Shown here: piece by piece, positions 17,778 through 27,237 of the stretch
Layout: each line of letters begins with the position of its first letter
Position numbering within the stretch: the stretch's first letter is position 1
Source of the DNA: CAZDWZ01 sp964509425
GTDB taxonomy: Bacteria > Bdellovibrionota_C > UBA2361 > SZUA-149 > CAZDWZ01
DNA: 64,000 bases
NCBI GenBank assembly: GCA_964509425.1
Contig: CAZDWZ010000002.1
Span: forward strand, 124,001 to 188,000
Direction of reading: 5' to 3'
The notes under the pieces: generated by a model
What the model was told of the DNA's origin: nothing
The model's input: the letters and a program-made list of their open reading frames with translations, nothing else
Database searches by the model: none
Program-made: the position numbers and the translations under genes

Positions 17778-18983
17778 TTGACGGAGGTCGAGGCGACAAA
17801 ATCCGGTTCAGAAGAGGGCGCGCCTTCACCGACGGATGAAGGCGACCTGTTCTGCGAGCATCGGCTGCGGCCCTACCTTCTGATTGGCGCAATTTTCTGT
17901 CTGACGTATGCGGTGCTTCGGCTCAAGCTTAACTTCGAGTTCAGCGGTGCACCATGGGACGAATTGATCGCCCTCACCTCTCCTCATCCGTTTGCGTCTC
18001 GCGTACTGCTGCCTTGGATCGCCTCACTCATCATTGGTTGCACGGGGCTCTCACCCATTCTCGCCTTCGGCGTGACTGAATTTACGGCATCTTGCGTATG
18101 CTGTTTTGTTATTTACAAATTCGTGCGCCGATTCGTTCCCGAACGACGGGCGTATTTCTTTTCCCTCCTCTTTCTTTTTCTCCTCCCGTTCCTCTTTTTG
18201 TTTCGGTTTCGCTGGCCGGTCTTTTATCCTTATGACACTCCAGCAATCGCTTTTGCATTGGCTGGAACCTACGCCTTTTTACAGCACCGGACGCTGCTCT
18301 TTTTGACGCTCATCATCTTCGCGACTCTCAACCGGGAAACGGCAGTCATCATCCCGCTCGCGGCTTTTTTTCTCTCGATCGGCGGTTCGAATTTTTCTCG
18401 AAGACTGGTCCTCGTTGGCGCTGGTTTTGCGGTTCATCTTCTCACCAGAGCCTTCCTCGCCTGGCTGATTGCCGGACGGGAGGGACCAATGATGTATTTT
18501 TATCTGGGCATGACTCCCAGGATTTGGATCAACTTCTGTTGGCTGCTCCACGTCGATCACTGGCCGCTCTTTCTCAGCAATCTTGGCTTCATGCCGGTTC
18601 TCTGGTGTGCACTCTGGAATTTCATTCCTCTCGAGCTCCGAAGACTCCGTTTTGCGAGTTTGCTCGTCCTCATTCCGATGTTCGTCGTGGGAAACATCTA
18701 TGAACCCCGAAAAGACGGAGAAGCATTTGCGTTGCTCTACGTACCAGTCGCAATCGCACTCGATCGATGGCTTTTTGAAGGGAAACCACGGACGCTCGTC
18801 CGAAAGTCCGGGATGCTGTCGAAACTCGACGAATGGGGTGTTACGGCCGCCTTGTTGGTGATTCTTTCGATCATTATCGCCTGCTGGCTTCAAATCTTCG
18901 ATTGGCTCCCTGATCCCGTCACGCACGTCCGGGAATGCATCGGCTCACCCAATCCTCCGTGGATGGTTCGGCCCGGCGCGTAG
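17778..18983 (+). CDS. Polytopic membrane protein of unknown function
   Basis: A 401-residue protein with a polar N terminus (1-30) and about nine or ten hydrophobic helices, several rich in Phe and Leu. Between the helices are short polar loops with NRETAVIIP and PRKDGE. The layout and the conserved-looking acidic and arginine loops resemble GT-C-type or glycan-related membrane proteins, but no diagnostic motif is clear. It starts at TTG with GGGG five bases upstream. It follows the pyruvyl-transferase-family gene on the same strand and probably shares its message. Confidence 0.65.
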   Translation: MTEVEATKSGSEEGAPSPTDEGDLFCEHRLRPYLLIGAIFCLTYAVLRLKLNFEFSGAPWDELIALTSPHPFASRVLLPWIASLIIGCTGLSPILAFGVTEFTASCVCCFVIYKFVRRFVPERRAYFFSLLFLFLLPFLFLFRFRWPVFYPYDTPAIAFALAGTYAFLQHRTLLFLTLIIFATLNRETAVIIPLAAFFLSIGGSNFSRRLVLVGAGFAVHLLTRAFLAWLIAGREGPMMYFYLGMTPRIWINFCWLLHVDHWPLFLSNLGFMPVLWCALWNFIPLELRRLRFASLLVLIPMFVVGNIYEPRKDGEAFALLYVPVAIALDRWLFEGKPRTLVRKSGMLSKLDEWGVTAALLVILSIIIACWLQIFDWLPDPVTHVRECIGSPNPPWMVRPGA

Positions 18984-19013
18984 ACAATTTTGGACCGGGA
19001 GACCGTAAATTGT
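18984..19013 (+). terminator. Possible hairpin after the membrane-protein gene
   Basis: ACAATTT (18984-18990) pairs with AAATTGT (19007-19013), with an inner CGG/CCG step closing a GAGA tetraloop. It begins right after the stop codon at 18981-18983. No T-run follows, so it may slow or stabilise rather than terminate. Confidence 0.35.
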
Positions 19014-19151
19014 AAGTGCCGCACCACTTCCTGACACTCTAAACTGCAAATTTCACCGATGTTGGATCTTTCATCACCAACTTCACGTGAGGTAACGCAC
19101 AAATCGCGCGGCACGGAGATTGCTCATCAGTAGTCATACTTGGAGCAACCC

Positions 19152-21134
19152 ATGAGAACTCCGCTTCCGTTTTTCCTCGTCCTTTTAGCCTTCGGCCTGT
19201 GTTATTCGGCACAATCCTCCAACGCTCAGACCAGAGCGTTCCGCGTTGATTTCCGGCAGGTGAGTACTCACCGCATGCCGAATCGCAGAACGGTCTCCTG
19301 CGCGCCCTACCTCACCACATTTGTCTCGGGGAAAAAGGGAACCCGCTCGATGTTCACGCCTGACACCGTAAGGCTTCTCGACATCGATCGGAGGCTGAAC
19401 ATCGCTCGCCGCCGCCGGAACAACGCTCGACAAATCCGTATGCTTGAGGCGCAATTTGTCGCCGCATATTTTCAGCTCATTGCCGATTACACATTCTGCA
19501 TACAAACCAGAAGTCCTGCGCCACCTCCGCAACCGACGCCTCCCCCACCGTCCAACCCTACTCCCACGCCGACCGCGACACCGGCTCCGACGCCGAATGG
19601 AACACCAACGCCATTTCCAGCGCCACCGCCCCTTCCGCCCGTGAGCGGCGATGCAATCGACCTCTCACCAGTCGGGAGAAACTTAACGGCATTTGAGGTT
19701 CAGCTTCTCTTTGAGCGGGCCGGCTTCGGAGCCTATGAACGGGAAGCGGATCTCATGCAGATCGGAGTTTCTCAAGGTGCAAGTGCTCTCGTGGCGGCGT
19801 TCATGACGACCCGAAGTGAAGATGCGGGTCTCATGGACCGGGTGTTCGATCTTAGAGACGGTCAAGTCGGAAACAACACGACTCAAACTCCTGCTGGTCA
19901 GCGCTCTGCCTTCCTCAATCTGTGGACTCACTCCCGGAATCCATACGCGGAAAAACTCGCCATTTTTCTCCTGAGCGTCTGGACGGTCTCGGGCGATGTC
20001 ATCGGAGACGAGACATTTCGATTCGCCTTCTGGGATTACTTCGAGAAGCTTCGAACGTCGGCGTATGGGGATACAAACCTCCCGGATTTGGGTGTTCAGC
20101 TCGGGCGTGATCCGCTCATGCTCATCTACCTGAACAATGAGTTGAACGTTCGTGGAAATCCCAATGAAAACTACGCACGCGAAGTCATGGAGCTTTTTAC
20201 GATCGGGACGGAAGATAAATTCGGAACGGCAAACTACACCGAGACGAGACCGGACGGATCCGGTGATATCGCCGCAGCCGCACGGATGACGACCGGGTGG
20301 AGAGTTCAGCCGAACTGGAGCATTCCGGCTTTGGTTGTCTCATACGTGCCGTCCCGTCACGAGCCCGGTCCACACGTCATGTTCCCCGGCACCAATCATC
20401 AATTCGCGGGAGAGACAGACGAAGATCTCGTTCGCGGCATATTCGCGCATCATCCAAACGCTGCGCCTTATTACTCACGACAGGTCCTTCAGTTTTATCT
20501 CACCCCGAATCCTCCACAGCAACTCGTTGACCAGTTTGCGCTTGTCATCGAAGGCTACGGATTTCGTTTGCGACCCGCCCTCGCGGTGCTCTTTCAATCG
20601 AAGGCGTTTTACCACCCATCCTATATCGATACATTGCCGAAAGACGCCATCGAATTCGCCGTCGGTGCTATTCGCGCTCTGCGTCTGGAGGATGCGTATA
20701 ATCCCGGCGAGCTCGACAGAAACTTTATGCGAATCAATATGCCGATCAACTTTGCACCGTCGGTATTCTGGTTTAGTCCAGCGAGCTGGACGAGCGCATC
20801 ATTCACGCTCGATAAACCAAATCTCGTCGCCCAGCTTCTCGGTGACATGACCGCACGCCGCTTACCGGAACCGGACTGGAGCCCTCAAAACGTTCTCCCC
20901 GTCGGCGCCGTGACAGCACAGGAGCTGATTCAATTCGTTCAGAACCGCCTGCAACTTGGAAACATCTCCGACGACGCCGCGCTCCAACTCCTGAATTACC
21001 TTCAAACTGTTCGTCAGTGGAACGGGCAGTTCACAAACCAAACGTACAACAATCTGAGCCCCGCGATCCAAGCGCAAAAGGGAATGGGTCTGTACTACCT
21101 CTTGTTCTCAACAACTAATTTTGCATTAAAGTAG
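19152..21134 (+). CDS. Secreted DUF1800 domain protein
   Basis: A 660-residue exported protein. The Sec signal peptide MRTPLPFFLVLLAFGLCYSA... ends near SNAQ. A region of about 100 residues, then a Pro/Thr-rich linker (about 120-175, PTPTPTATPAPTP-type), lead to a DUF1800 domain with its hallmark NENYAREVMELFTIG and FLLSVWTVSGD. ATG 19152 is preferred because GGAG lies six to seven bases upstream; the in-frame TTG at 19140 overlaps that ribosome site. The function of DUF1800 is unknown; it nearly always sits beside a DUF1501 gene, as it does here (15-base gap). Confidence 0.87.
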   Translation: MRTPLPFFLVLLAFGLCYSAQSSNAQTRAFRVDFRQVSTHRMPNRRTVSCAPYLTTFVSGKKGTRSMFTPDTVRLLDIDRRLNIARRRRNNARQIRMLEAQFVAAYFQLIADYTFCIQTRSPAPPPQPTPPPPSNPTPTPTATPAPTPNGTPTPFPAPPPLPPVSGDAIDLSPVGRNLTAFEVQLLFERAGFGAYEREADLMQIGVSQGASALVAAFMTTRSEDAGLMDRVFDLRDGQVGNNTTQTPAGQRSAFLNLWTHSRNPYAEKLAIFLLSVWTVSGDVIGDETFRFAFWDYFEKLRTSAYGDTNLPDLGVQLGRDPLMLIYLNNELNVRGNPNENYAREVMELFTIGTEDKFGTANYTETRPDGSGDIAAAARMTTGWRVQPNWSIPALVVSYVPSRHEPGPHVMFPGTNHQFAGETDEDLVRGIFAHHPNAAPYYSRQVLQFYLTPNPPQQLVDQFALVIEGYGFRLRPALAVLFQSKAFYHPSYIDTLPKDAIEFAVGAIRALRLEDAYNPGELDRNFMRINMPINFAPSVFWFSPASWTSASFTLDKPNLVAQLLGDMTARRLPEPDWSPQNVLPVGAVTAQELIQFVQNRLQLGNISDDAALQLLNYLQTVRQWNGQFTNQTYNNLSPAIQAQKGMGLYYLLFSTTNFALK

Positions 21135-21149
21135 AAGAGAGAAAGACGC

Positions 21150-22397
21150 ATGAAGATGAACCGGAGAGACTTTCTAAAAAAAGCGGCGGTCTGCGGCTGC
21201 GGAGTATACGCCTGGGGTTCGATGCCGATGTTCTCGGCGAAACCGGCCTATGCCTTACCCGGGAACGGCACGAAGCTTCTTCTCGTCAACATGAACGGCG
21301 GTTGGGACGGCCTGAGCATTCTTCAACCTCGCGGCGGCACGGTGTATGACACGTTGACCTCATTCCGGCCGACGCTTCGCACTGATCCATCGGCATTGTT
21401 GCCAGCGGGATCGCATTTCGGTTTTCATCCAGCGCTCACTCAATTCAAGCAACTCTTCGACCAAGGTGAATTGGGCACGATTATGAATGTCGGTTACGAG
21501 CATATGAGCCGCTCGCATCTCGACGCAGAGGTGGCATTCGCTCGCGGAGTGCCTAGCCGACTGACCCCACAAGCCTCAGGCTTTATCAATCGCTTGGGTC
21601 ACGAATATCAATTCTCGAGTCTTCAAGCCGTCAGTGTCACCGGTTCCGATCCCGCATTCGCCGGCGGCCAATACACGGGGATCCAAGTCTCGGGACTAAG
21701 CCAGTTCAATTTTCTCGGAGACAATACGCAGAGCAGCCAGGAGAATCGTCATCGGCGCGACTCCATTTATGCGGTCTCCCAACAGTGGGAGCTCGACGAA
21801 ACAAAACCAAAGCAGAAAGAAGTTACAGATGCCATTGAGATAGCTTCGAATACGGCAGACTCTGTCCGATCGGCATTGACCGCTGCAACCTTTGTTCAGA
21901 ACTATCCCGAGACCTATCTCGGCCGAAGTTTTCGCGATGCGGATGTACTCTTTTCTTCACCGAGCCTTGGAACAGACATCGCGTATATCCGGCGCACGGG
22001 TCTTGATACGCATTCGAATCAAACTGAAACACTCGTTCCAATCCTCCAGGAGCTAAACGTCGCGCTCGGCACCTTCATCGCGAATATGATTGGGAAAGGT
22101 CTCTGGGAGCGGATAATCGTTCTCCTCTTCTCCGAGTTTGGGAGAACCACGAAAGAAAATGATTCTCGAGGAACTGATCACGGTGGTGCCTTACCCGTTT
22201 TTCTCACGGGAGGGCGGGTAAAAGGACAACTGGTCGGGAGCCTGAACAGCGCCGATCTCACGAACCACGGTTGGCTCCCGGCAAAATCAAATATTGTGGA
22301 AGTCTACCGGTCTGTCGTCCAGCAAATGGGATACGATCCGAACAGGGTCTTCCAACACGTGTCGAACCCGACGCTCCCCGGCCTTTTCAGGAGTTAG
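21150..22397 (+). CDS. Tat-exported DUF1501 domain protein
   Basis: A 415-residue protein with a twin-arginine signal (NRRDFLKKAA, then a hydrophobic stretch and cleavage near AYA). The mature part has the DUF1501 pattern of a sulfatase/alkaline-phosphatase-like fold: NMNGGWDGLSILQP near the start, SEFGRTTKEND, GTDHGGALPVFLTGGRVKG near the end. It is paired with the upstream DUF1800 gene, and the two are thought to act together outside the cytoplasm, with unknown substrate. Tat export suggests that it folds, perhaps with a metal, before leaving the cytoplasm. Confidence 0.88.
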   Translation: MKMNRRDFLKKAAVCGCGVYAWGSMPMFSAKPAYALPGNGTKLLLVNMNGGWDGLSILQPRGGTVYDTLTSFRPTLRTDPSALLPAGSHFGFHPALTQFKQLFDQGELGTIMNVGYEHMSRSHLDAEVAFARGVPSRLTPQASGFINRLGHEYQFSSLQAVSVTGSDPAFAGGQYTGIQVSGLSQFNFLGDNTQSSQENRHRRDSIYAVSQQWELDETKPKQKEVTDAIEIASNTADSVRSALTAATFVQNYPETYLGRSFRDADVLFSSPSLGTDIAYIRRTGLDTHSNQTETLVPILQELNVALGTFIANMIGKGLWERIIVLLFSEFGRTTKENDSRGTDHGGALPVFLTGGRVKGQLVGSLNSADLTNHGWLPAKSNIVEVYRSVVQQMGYDPNRVFQHVSNPTLPGLFRS

Positions 22398-22451
22398 CAC
22401 TGCTCCGGAGAAATTTCCAAGGGGATATCCACCGAGCCCAAAAGGAGGCTG

Positions 22452-22511
22452 ATGAGAGCACAGGCGCACTGGACCGGTGACGGCATTTTTCAGTATTCTC
22501 TGCATATCTGA
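22452..22511 (+). CDS. Possible 19-residue leader peptide upstream of queC
   Basis: A strong ribosome site AAAGGAGG (22441-22448) stands three bases before ATG 22452, which opens a 19-codon frame (MRAQAHWTGDGIFQYSLHI) ending at TGA 22509-22511, 17 bases before the queC start. It may be a leader peptide, a decayed remnant of a longer gene or chance. No attenuator-like codon run is seen. Confidence 0.25.
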   Translation: MRAQAHWTGDGIFQYSLHI

Positions 22512-22528
22512 ATTTGCGGAGACCAGCT

Positions 22529-23206
22529 TTGTCCAACATCCATCCCTCCACCGTAGTCGCCCTCTCCGGAGGGCTCGATTCTTCCACTCTGCTTTTTGAC
22601 TTGAGAGAAAAAGGCCATCCTGTAAGAGGATTGGTTTTCGATTACGGTCAGAGACATCGACGCGAGATACAATCAGCGCACGCCGTCGCCGCGGCCGCTG
22701 GAGTGCCTTGTGAGACGGTTTTGATCTCGGAGCTGGCCCGGGTGATCAGCGGCGGAGCGCTTCTGGACAGCACGATCCCGGTTCCTCACGGTCACTACTC
22801 AGATGAAAGCATGAAGTCGACTATCGTGCCGAATCGCAACATGATCTTTCTCGCGATAGCTGCAGGGCATGCTCTTTCGATCGGAGCAAGTGCTGTCGCA
22901 TTCGCGGCCCATTCAGGCGATCACGCCATCTACCCCGACTGCCGGCCTGAGTTTATCGACGCTATGAAAGTCGCCGTCGGACTCGCCGACCATCAGCCTA
23001 TTTCGCTGCTCGCGCCGTTTATGCACCTCACCAAGACCGATATTGTAAGACTGGGCGCGTCGTTGGGAGTGCCCTTCGGTCTGACGTGGAGTTGTTACGA
23101 AGGTCGGGAGTTTCACTGCGGACGCTGCGGGACATGTGTCGAACGCCGGGAGGCATTCGGCAACTCCGGCGTGCAGGATGAAACAATCTACGCGTCTAAG
23201 AATTGA
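22529..23206 (+). CDS. queC: 7-cyano-7-deazaguanine synthase
   Basis: Makes preQ0 from 7-carboxy-7-deazaguanine with ATP and ammonia, in queuosine/deazapurine synthesis. The PP-loop SGGLDSST lies at the N terminus and the zinc site CYEGREFHCGRCGTC (four Cys) at the C terminus. Length 225 is typical. TTG 22529 is chosen because GGAG (22518-22521) sits seven bases upstream and the family start MSNIHPSTVVALSGG fits; TTG 22514 in frame would add five residues. No other queuosine gene or preQ1 riboswitch is nearby. The mnmC gene at 30.2 kb acts on the same wobble position of other tRNAs but is not linked. Confidence 0.92.
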   Translation: MSNIHPSTVVALSGGLDSSTLLFDLREKGHPVRGLVFDYGQRHRREIQSAHAVAAAAGVPCETVLISELARVISGGALLDSTIPVPHGHYSDESMKSTIVPNRNMIFLAIAAGHALSIGASAVAFAAHSGDHAIYPDCRPEFIDAMKVAVGLADHQPISLLAPFMHLTKTDIVRLGASLGVPFGLTWSCYEGREFHCGRCGTCVERREAFGNSGVQDETIYASKN

Positions 23207-23214
23207 TACGAAGA

Positions 23215-23252
23215 GGGGAATCTCGAATTCCTGCGACCGCTCGAGATTCCCC
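23215..23252. terminator. Hairpin between convergent queC and yceI-like genes
   Basis: GGGGAATCTCGA (23215-23226) and TCGAGATTCCCC (23241-23252) pair perfectly over 12 bp with a 14-base loop. It begins nine bases after the queC stop and ends 17 bases before the stop of the convergent gene. There is no U-tract on either side, so it may act as a bidirectional end or 3' stabiliser. Confidence 0.55.
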
Positions 23253-23269
23253 GTTAAAAATTAGATTCC

Positions 23270-23875
23270 TCAGCTTTTCTTGATCAGCTCGAGATCGATG
23301 GTGATGGTTACTTCTTCACCGACAGCGACTCCGCCCGCTTCGAGGACTTTGTTCCAAGTCAGACCGAAATCTTTCCGGTTCAGCTTCGCGCTTGCTGTAG
23401 CACCTCGTCGCGGCTTGCCTTGCATATCCATAACTTCATCGGTCGGACCGTCAACATCGAGAACGACTTCCTTTGTCACGCCATGAATGCTGAGGTCTCC
23501 GGTGACCTTGAGCTTACCCGGCGAAACCTGCTCAACTTTTTTGCTCACGTACTTTATCGAGGGAAATTTCGCGACGTCGAAGAAATCAGGGCTCTTGAGG
23601 TGATCGTCTCGCTTTTGATTCTGCGTATTAATCGTGGCCGAGTCGAGAGTGGCTTCTACTTTGGAGCTTGCAGGATTCGCCGGATCATACGTGACGGTTC
23701 CTTTGATATTTGAGAACTGTCCCCGAACGTTGCTGACCATCATGTGACGAATGGCAAAATTCGCTGAGGAGTGCGACTCATCAATCGCATAATCGACGGC
23801 GTACGCATTCGAAGCGATCAACATGAAACTGAGCAGTGCTGCAAACTTCTGTTTTCGATTCAACAAAGTTTTCAC
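23270..23875 (-). CDS. YceI family periplasmic lipid-binding protein
   Basis: A 201-residue exported lipocalin-like protein. The signal peptide MKTLLNRKQKFAALLSFMLI ends at SNAYA, and the mature part begins with the family pattern DYAIDESHSSANFAIRHM and ends in EVTITIDLELIKKS. YceI proteins bind isoprenoid or other lipids in the periplasm. GTG 23875 is preferred over the longer frame from 23908 because AGGAG lies about eight bases upstream and the signal peptide then starts naturally. It stands alone, convergent with queC. Confidence 0.88.
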   Translation of the reverse strand: MKTLLNRKQKFAALLSFMLIASNAYAVDYAIDESHSSANFAIRHMMVSNVRGQFSNIKGTVTYDPANPASSKVEATLDSATINTQNQKRDDHLKSPDFFDVAKFPSIKYVSKKVEQVSPGKLKVTGDLSIHGVTKEVVLDVDGPTDEVMDMQGKPRRGATASAKLNRKDFGLTWNKVLEAGGVAVGEEVTITIDLELIKKS

Positions 23876-23989
23876 GATTTTTTCTCCTGTGAATTTGGGA
23901 AAGTGCAATTTTGGGTACCTACACCCGAAACGAGTTCGTGCACAATGGACTGCAAGTCGGTTTACTCGACCCTGAACAGAATGGGGTGG

Positions 23990-25456
23990 TTACTTCGAAG
24001 TGACCATACGCCGACGGGGGAACGAACGATTTCCACGAATTGAAATGCGCTTTTGTCTCTTGATCCATCGCGCATACTCTTCATGCGGAACAGAGAGGTG
24101 TGAGCCGTAGCGAACGGCGGCTGTGCCGCCTCGATCGTCAGGCAGGAACTCAATTTGCTCGCCGAGAAGTCCCATGCTCCCTGTAGCCGTAATTTTCAGC
24201 TCAGTCGAGTTGATCACTGCGTAATGCTCGGAGATGCTTTGAAACACATCCCATCCAGCGGAGGGAGAGATCCCGGCGACTCTCCCTCCTCCGAGCGGAA
24301 CGAAGTCCGTCGAGAACCACATGTTCGTGAATCTCCCCTTGAACTTCTCCGACCGTCGTCCGCGAATTTCAGGACGAGTATGCTGCTCGAAGAAGTGAAG
24401 AAGTCGAACGATCCCCTTCGCGAAAGCAGCTGCCGTTCTCGAGATACTGTTGGTCAGAACGGAGACGACGAGACCGTCCTCGGGGTCGAAAAGTCCGCAA
24501 GTATTGTGTCCGGAGAAAGAGCCGCTGTGGCCGACGACTTGGCGGGCTCCGATTTTCTCCGAAATGAATCCGAGGCCATAAAAAGGCTTCCCGGGAGCTC
24601 CTACCACCTTCGCCCTGCGACGGTATTGATTTCGCTTCGACGACTCCATGAGCAGTCCCTGGCGGCCATAACACTGGCTCCAGAGAAATCTGTGTAGATC
24701 TTCTGCAGTCGAGCAGATCCCTGCGGCGGGAGCAGTCGCCCCTGCTTCAACGGCTTCGATTTCGATTGGGAGGAGTTCTCCCTCATGTCGAGTGTAACCT
24801 TTCGCGATTCTCTTGCTCTGCGAATCGTCGTAATCGGCCCGAGTGTCCGCGAGGGAGAGCGGTTCGAAGATTTCCTCGGCGAGAAAGTCTGCATACGCTC
24901 GGCCACTCACGGCTTCGATGAGTAGACCAAGGAGCGCGAAGCCATGATTGGAGTATTTCATCCGCGAATCGCTGGAAGCTCTCGGCTGTATATGATGCAA
25001 GAAGTCGCTCTTTAAATCCTCCCTATCGGGAAACGGCGTGAGAAGACACCAGAAGTCATTCTCCCAACCATCGCGCACGACACCCGCGGTGTGGGAGAGT
25101 AATTGAGAGATTGTCACTTTGCCGAGCCTTCGATCATGTGAATCGCGCAACCAGGGAAGGTGTTTCGCCACCGGATCGTGGAGTTTCACTTTCTCATTTT
25201 CGAGCAGGAGAAAGATCGCTGTGGATGTAAACATTTTCGATTGCGAAGCAATACGGAAGATTGCGTTTTGTTTCATCCGAACCTTCTTCTCCGTATCGGA
25301 GTATCCGAGCGTTTTAGAGAAGAGCGGCCTCCCCTTCCTGCTGATCGTGACGACCAAACCGGGAATATTCGCGGTTTCGAATTGATACTCGAGGAACGTA
25401 TCTAGGTATTCTAGTGCCTGAGTGAGGATCGCCTGCTTCATAGAAGGAGCTTGCAA
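23990..25456 (-). CDS. Serine hydrolase of the class C beta-lactamase/DD-peptidase family
   Basis: A 488-residue penicillin-binding-protein-fold hydrolase. The catalytic SxxK is Ser71-Q-S-Lys74, the YSN tyrosine motif is at 168-170, and HSG appears as GHSGSF near 320, so the three active-site boxes are all present. A C-terminal 130-residue beta-domain follows. No signal peptide is visible, so it is probably cytoplasmic and an esterase or peptidase rather than a resistance enzyme. ATG 25456 and ATG 25441 are both possible starts. It is divergent from the ABC exporter genes, which begin 30 bases away, so the promoters overlap. Confidence 0.85.
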   Translation of the reverse strand: MQAPSMKQAILTQALEYLDTFLEYQFETANIPGLVVTISRKGRPLFSKTLGYSDTEKKVRMKQNAIFRIASQSKMFTSTAIFLLLENEKVKLHDPVAKHLPWLRDSHDRRLGKVTISQLLSHTAGVVRDGWENDFWCLLTPFPDREDLKSDFLHHIQPRASSDSRMKYSNHGFALLGLLIEAVSGRAYADFLAEEIFEPLSLADTRADYDDSQSKRIAKGYTRHEGELLPIEIEAVEAGATAPAAGICSTAEDLHRFLWSQCYGRQGLLMESSKRNQYRRRAKVVGAPGKPFYGLGFISEKIGARQVVGHSGSFSGHNTCGLFDPEDGLVVSVLTNSISRTAAAFAKGIVRLLHFFEQHTRPEIRGRRSEKFKGRFTNMWFSTDFVPLGGGRVAGISPSAGWDVFQSISEHYAVINSTELKITATGSMGLLGEQIEFLPDDRGGTAAVRYGSHLSVPHEEYARWIKRQKRISIRGNRSFPRRRMVTSK

Positions 25457-25486
25457 ATTGGAATTCTTCGGTTAATCTGAGAGCAA

Positions 25487-26416
25487 ATGACATCAGCCAA
25501 TATCCTTTTGCAAGCCGAAAACCTCTCGAAAAAGTTCGCCGACGATTACGTCGTGAGCGACGCGACATTCTCTCTCGGCCAGGGAGAAGTTCTGGGTTTA
25601 CTGGGTCCGAACGGAGCCGGCAAATCAACCACGGTGGGTATGCTCTACGGCGCAGTTATCCCCACGTCAGGCCGAGCGACACTCTGCGGATTCGATGTGC
25701 TCACTCAAGGAAAGCGTGCTCGCAAACATTTAGGGGTCGTTCCGCAGGGCGACAATCTCGACGCTGACCTCTCGGTGCGCGGGAGTCTTCTCGCATTTTG
25801 CCATTATCATAACCTGTCGAAGGCTGAATCTGAAACTCGCATAACCGAGCTGCTTGACCGCTTTCACCTCACGGAGCATCAACGAAAGAATATCGACGCC
25901 CTTTCGGGCGGGTTGAAGCGCCGTCTGGCCCTTGCACGCGCGCTTCTCAGCAAGCCGTCGATTGTTTTTCTGGATGAACCAACCACCGGACTTGACCCCG
26001 ATGCGCGCCAGGAGTTCTGGCGCGACGTAATTGCATTGCGTGCTCAGGGTCGTGGGGTGCTGCTCACGACCCATTATATGGAGGAGGCGGAGCGCTTATG
26101 CGACCGGATTATCCTTCTGCAAAACGGGAAACAGGTGGATCAAGGAAGGCCGGAAGAGCTTATCCTACGGCACTGTGGCTCTGAAGTCATCGAAATCGCG
26201 GGACTTGAAAAGGAGCACCTTGAGGCTCTCGCCGGAAAATACCAGACTTGGTGCCGGCGATTCGCCGATGGTTTCTTCATCGGACTCACGGACGAAGCTC
26301 TCTGGCACGAGGTGACCAGCCTCCTCTCCGGACACAACCGGAAGCTACGAGTCGCTCGGCGTGCGGCAACTCTCGACGATGTATTTCTGCTCATCACCGG
26401 CTCATCACTGTCATAG
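25487..26416 (+). CDS. ABC exporter ATP-binding protein (NodI/daunorubicin-resistance type)
   Basis: A 309-residue ATPase with Walker A GPNGAGKST at 40-48, the signature LSGGLKRRLALARALL, Walker B IVFLDEP, the D-loop and an H-loop in TTHYMEEAERL. The C-terminal 80 residues are the extra domain of the DrrA/NodI branch. With the permease that starts four bases after its stop it forms an ABC-2 type exporter. The substrate is unknown: NodIJ exports lipo-oligosaccharides and DrrAB exports drugs. Confidence 0.92.
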   Translation: MTSANILLQAENLSKKFADDYVVSDATFSLGQGEVLGLLGPNGAGKSTTVGMLYGAVIPTSGRATLCGFDVLTQGKRARKHLGVVPQGDNLDADLSVRGSLLAFCHYHNLSKAESETRITELLDRFHLTEHQRKNIDALSGGLKRRLALARALLSKPSIVFLDEPTTGLDPDARQEFWRDVIALRAQGRGVLLTTHYMEEAERLCDRIILLQNGKQVDQGRPEELILRHCGSEVIEIAGLEKEHLEALAGKYQTWCRRFADGFFIGLTDEALWHEVTSLLSGHNRKLRVARRAATLDDVFLLITGSSLS

Positions 26417-26419
26417 ATT

Positions 26420-27211
26420 ATGTTTCTTCAAAATTTCCGCGAAGTCAGTGTTCGGTCGGTGTTCTCCATTTGGAGAAGGCATCTCGTGCTGTATCGAAAA
26501 ACTTGGATGACTAATTTGATACCTCCGGTTTCAGAGCCGATCATATATTTGCTCGGCTTCGGACTTGGCTTCGCACCACTCGTCTCCCAAGTTTCGGTAA
26601 ATGGCACATCGATCCCGTACCTTGAATTCCTGGCGCCTGGGATGATCGGCGCCGGCATTCTGTTTCAATCCTTCTTCGAAGCGGTGTATGGAACTTTCAT
26701 TCGCATGCGATTTCAGGGTGTGTGGCAAGCGATGCTTACGGCGCCGTTGTCCTTTGGTGACGTTTTCCTCGGCGACCTCTTGTGGGCCACCACAAAAGGT
26801 GTGCTCACGGGCTTTCTTACCGGCCTTGTTGCGGTCCTTTGGGGAATACTCTCGATCTCCTCGCTGATCACCCATCTCCCGGTGATTGTGATCGGAGCGT
26901 TGGTCTTCTCGGCACTTGGAATGCTCGCCTCGGGCCTCGTTCGTTCAATCGACGAGATAAACGTTCCGGCATTTCTCCTCGTGATTCCCATGCCACTCTT
27001 CGGCGGAGCCTATTTTCCGCGGGAGGTTCTTCCGCCAGTCATTGAAATTCCTTCCCGGTATATCCCGCTCACCGCACTTCTTGAGCTCCTTCGAACTCCC
27101 CTCCCGGATATGGGAGGCAAGGCGCTGATATCTTTTCTGGGTCTAATTTTTTGGTTTTTCCTGCTCTGCTGGCCTGCGTCGAAACTTCTCAAGCGAAAAG
27201 TAATTCACTAA
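26420..27211 (+). CDS. ABC-2 type exporter permease (NodJ-like)
   Basis: A 263-residue inner-membrane permease with six hydrophobic helices and the ABC-2 family features: the N-terminal amphipathic segment WRRHLVLYRKTWM, FLAPGMIGAGILFQSFFEA, and SGLVRSIDEINVPAFLLVIPMPLFGGAYFP near the end. Its start is four bases after the ATPase stop, so it is co-translated. It forms the membrane half of the exporter. Confidence 0.9.
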   Translation: MFLQNFREVSVRSVFSIWRRHLVLYRKTWMTNLIPPVSEPIIYLLGFGLGFAPLVSQVSVNGTSIPYLEFLAPGMIGAGILFQSFFEAVYGTFIRMRFQGVWQAMLTAPLSFGDVFLGDLLWATTKGVLTGFLTGLVAVLWGILSISSLITHLPVIVIGALVFSALGMLASGLVRSIDEINVPAFLLVIPMPLFGGAYFPREVLPPVIEIPSRYIPLTALLELLRTPLPDMGGKALISFLGLIFWFFLLCWPASKLLKRKVIH

Positions 27212-27237
27212 CTTTTCGACTATTACTCGAAGCGAGC

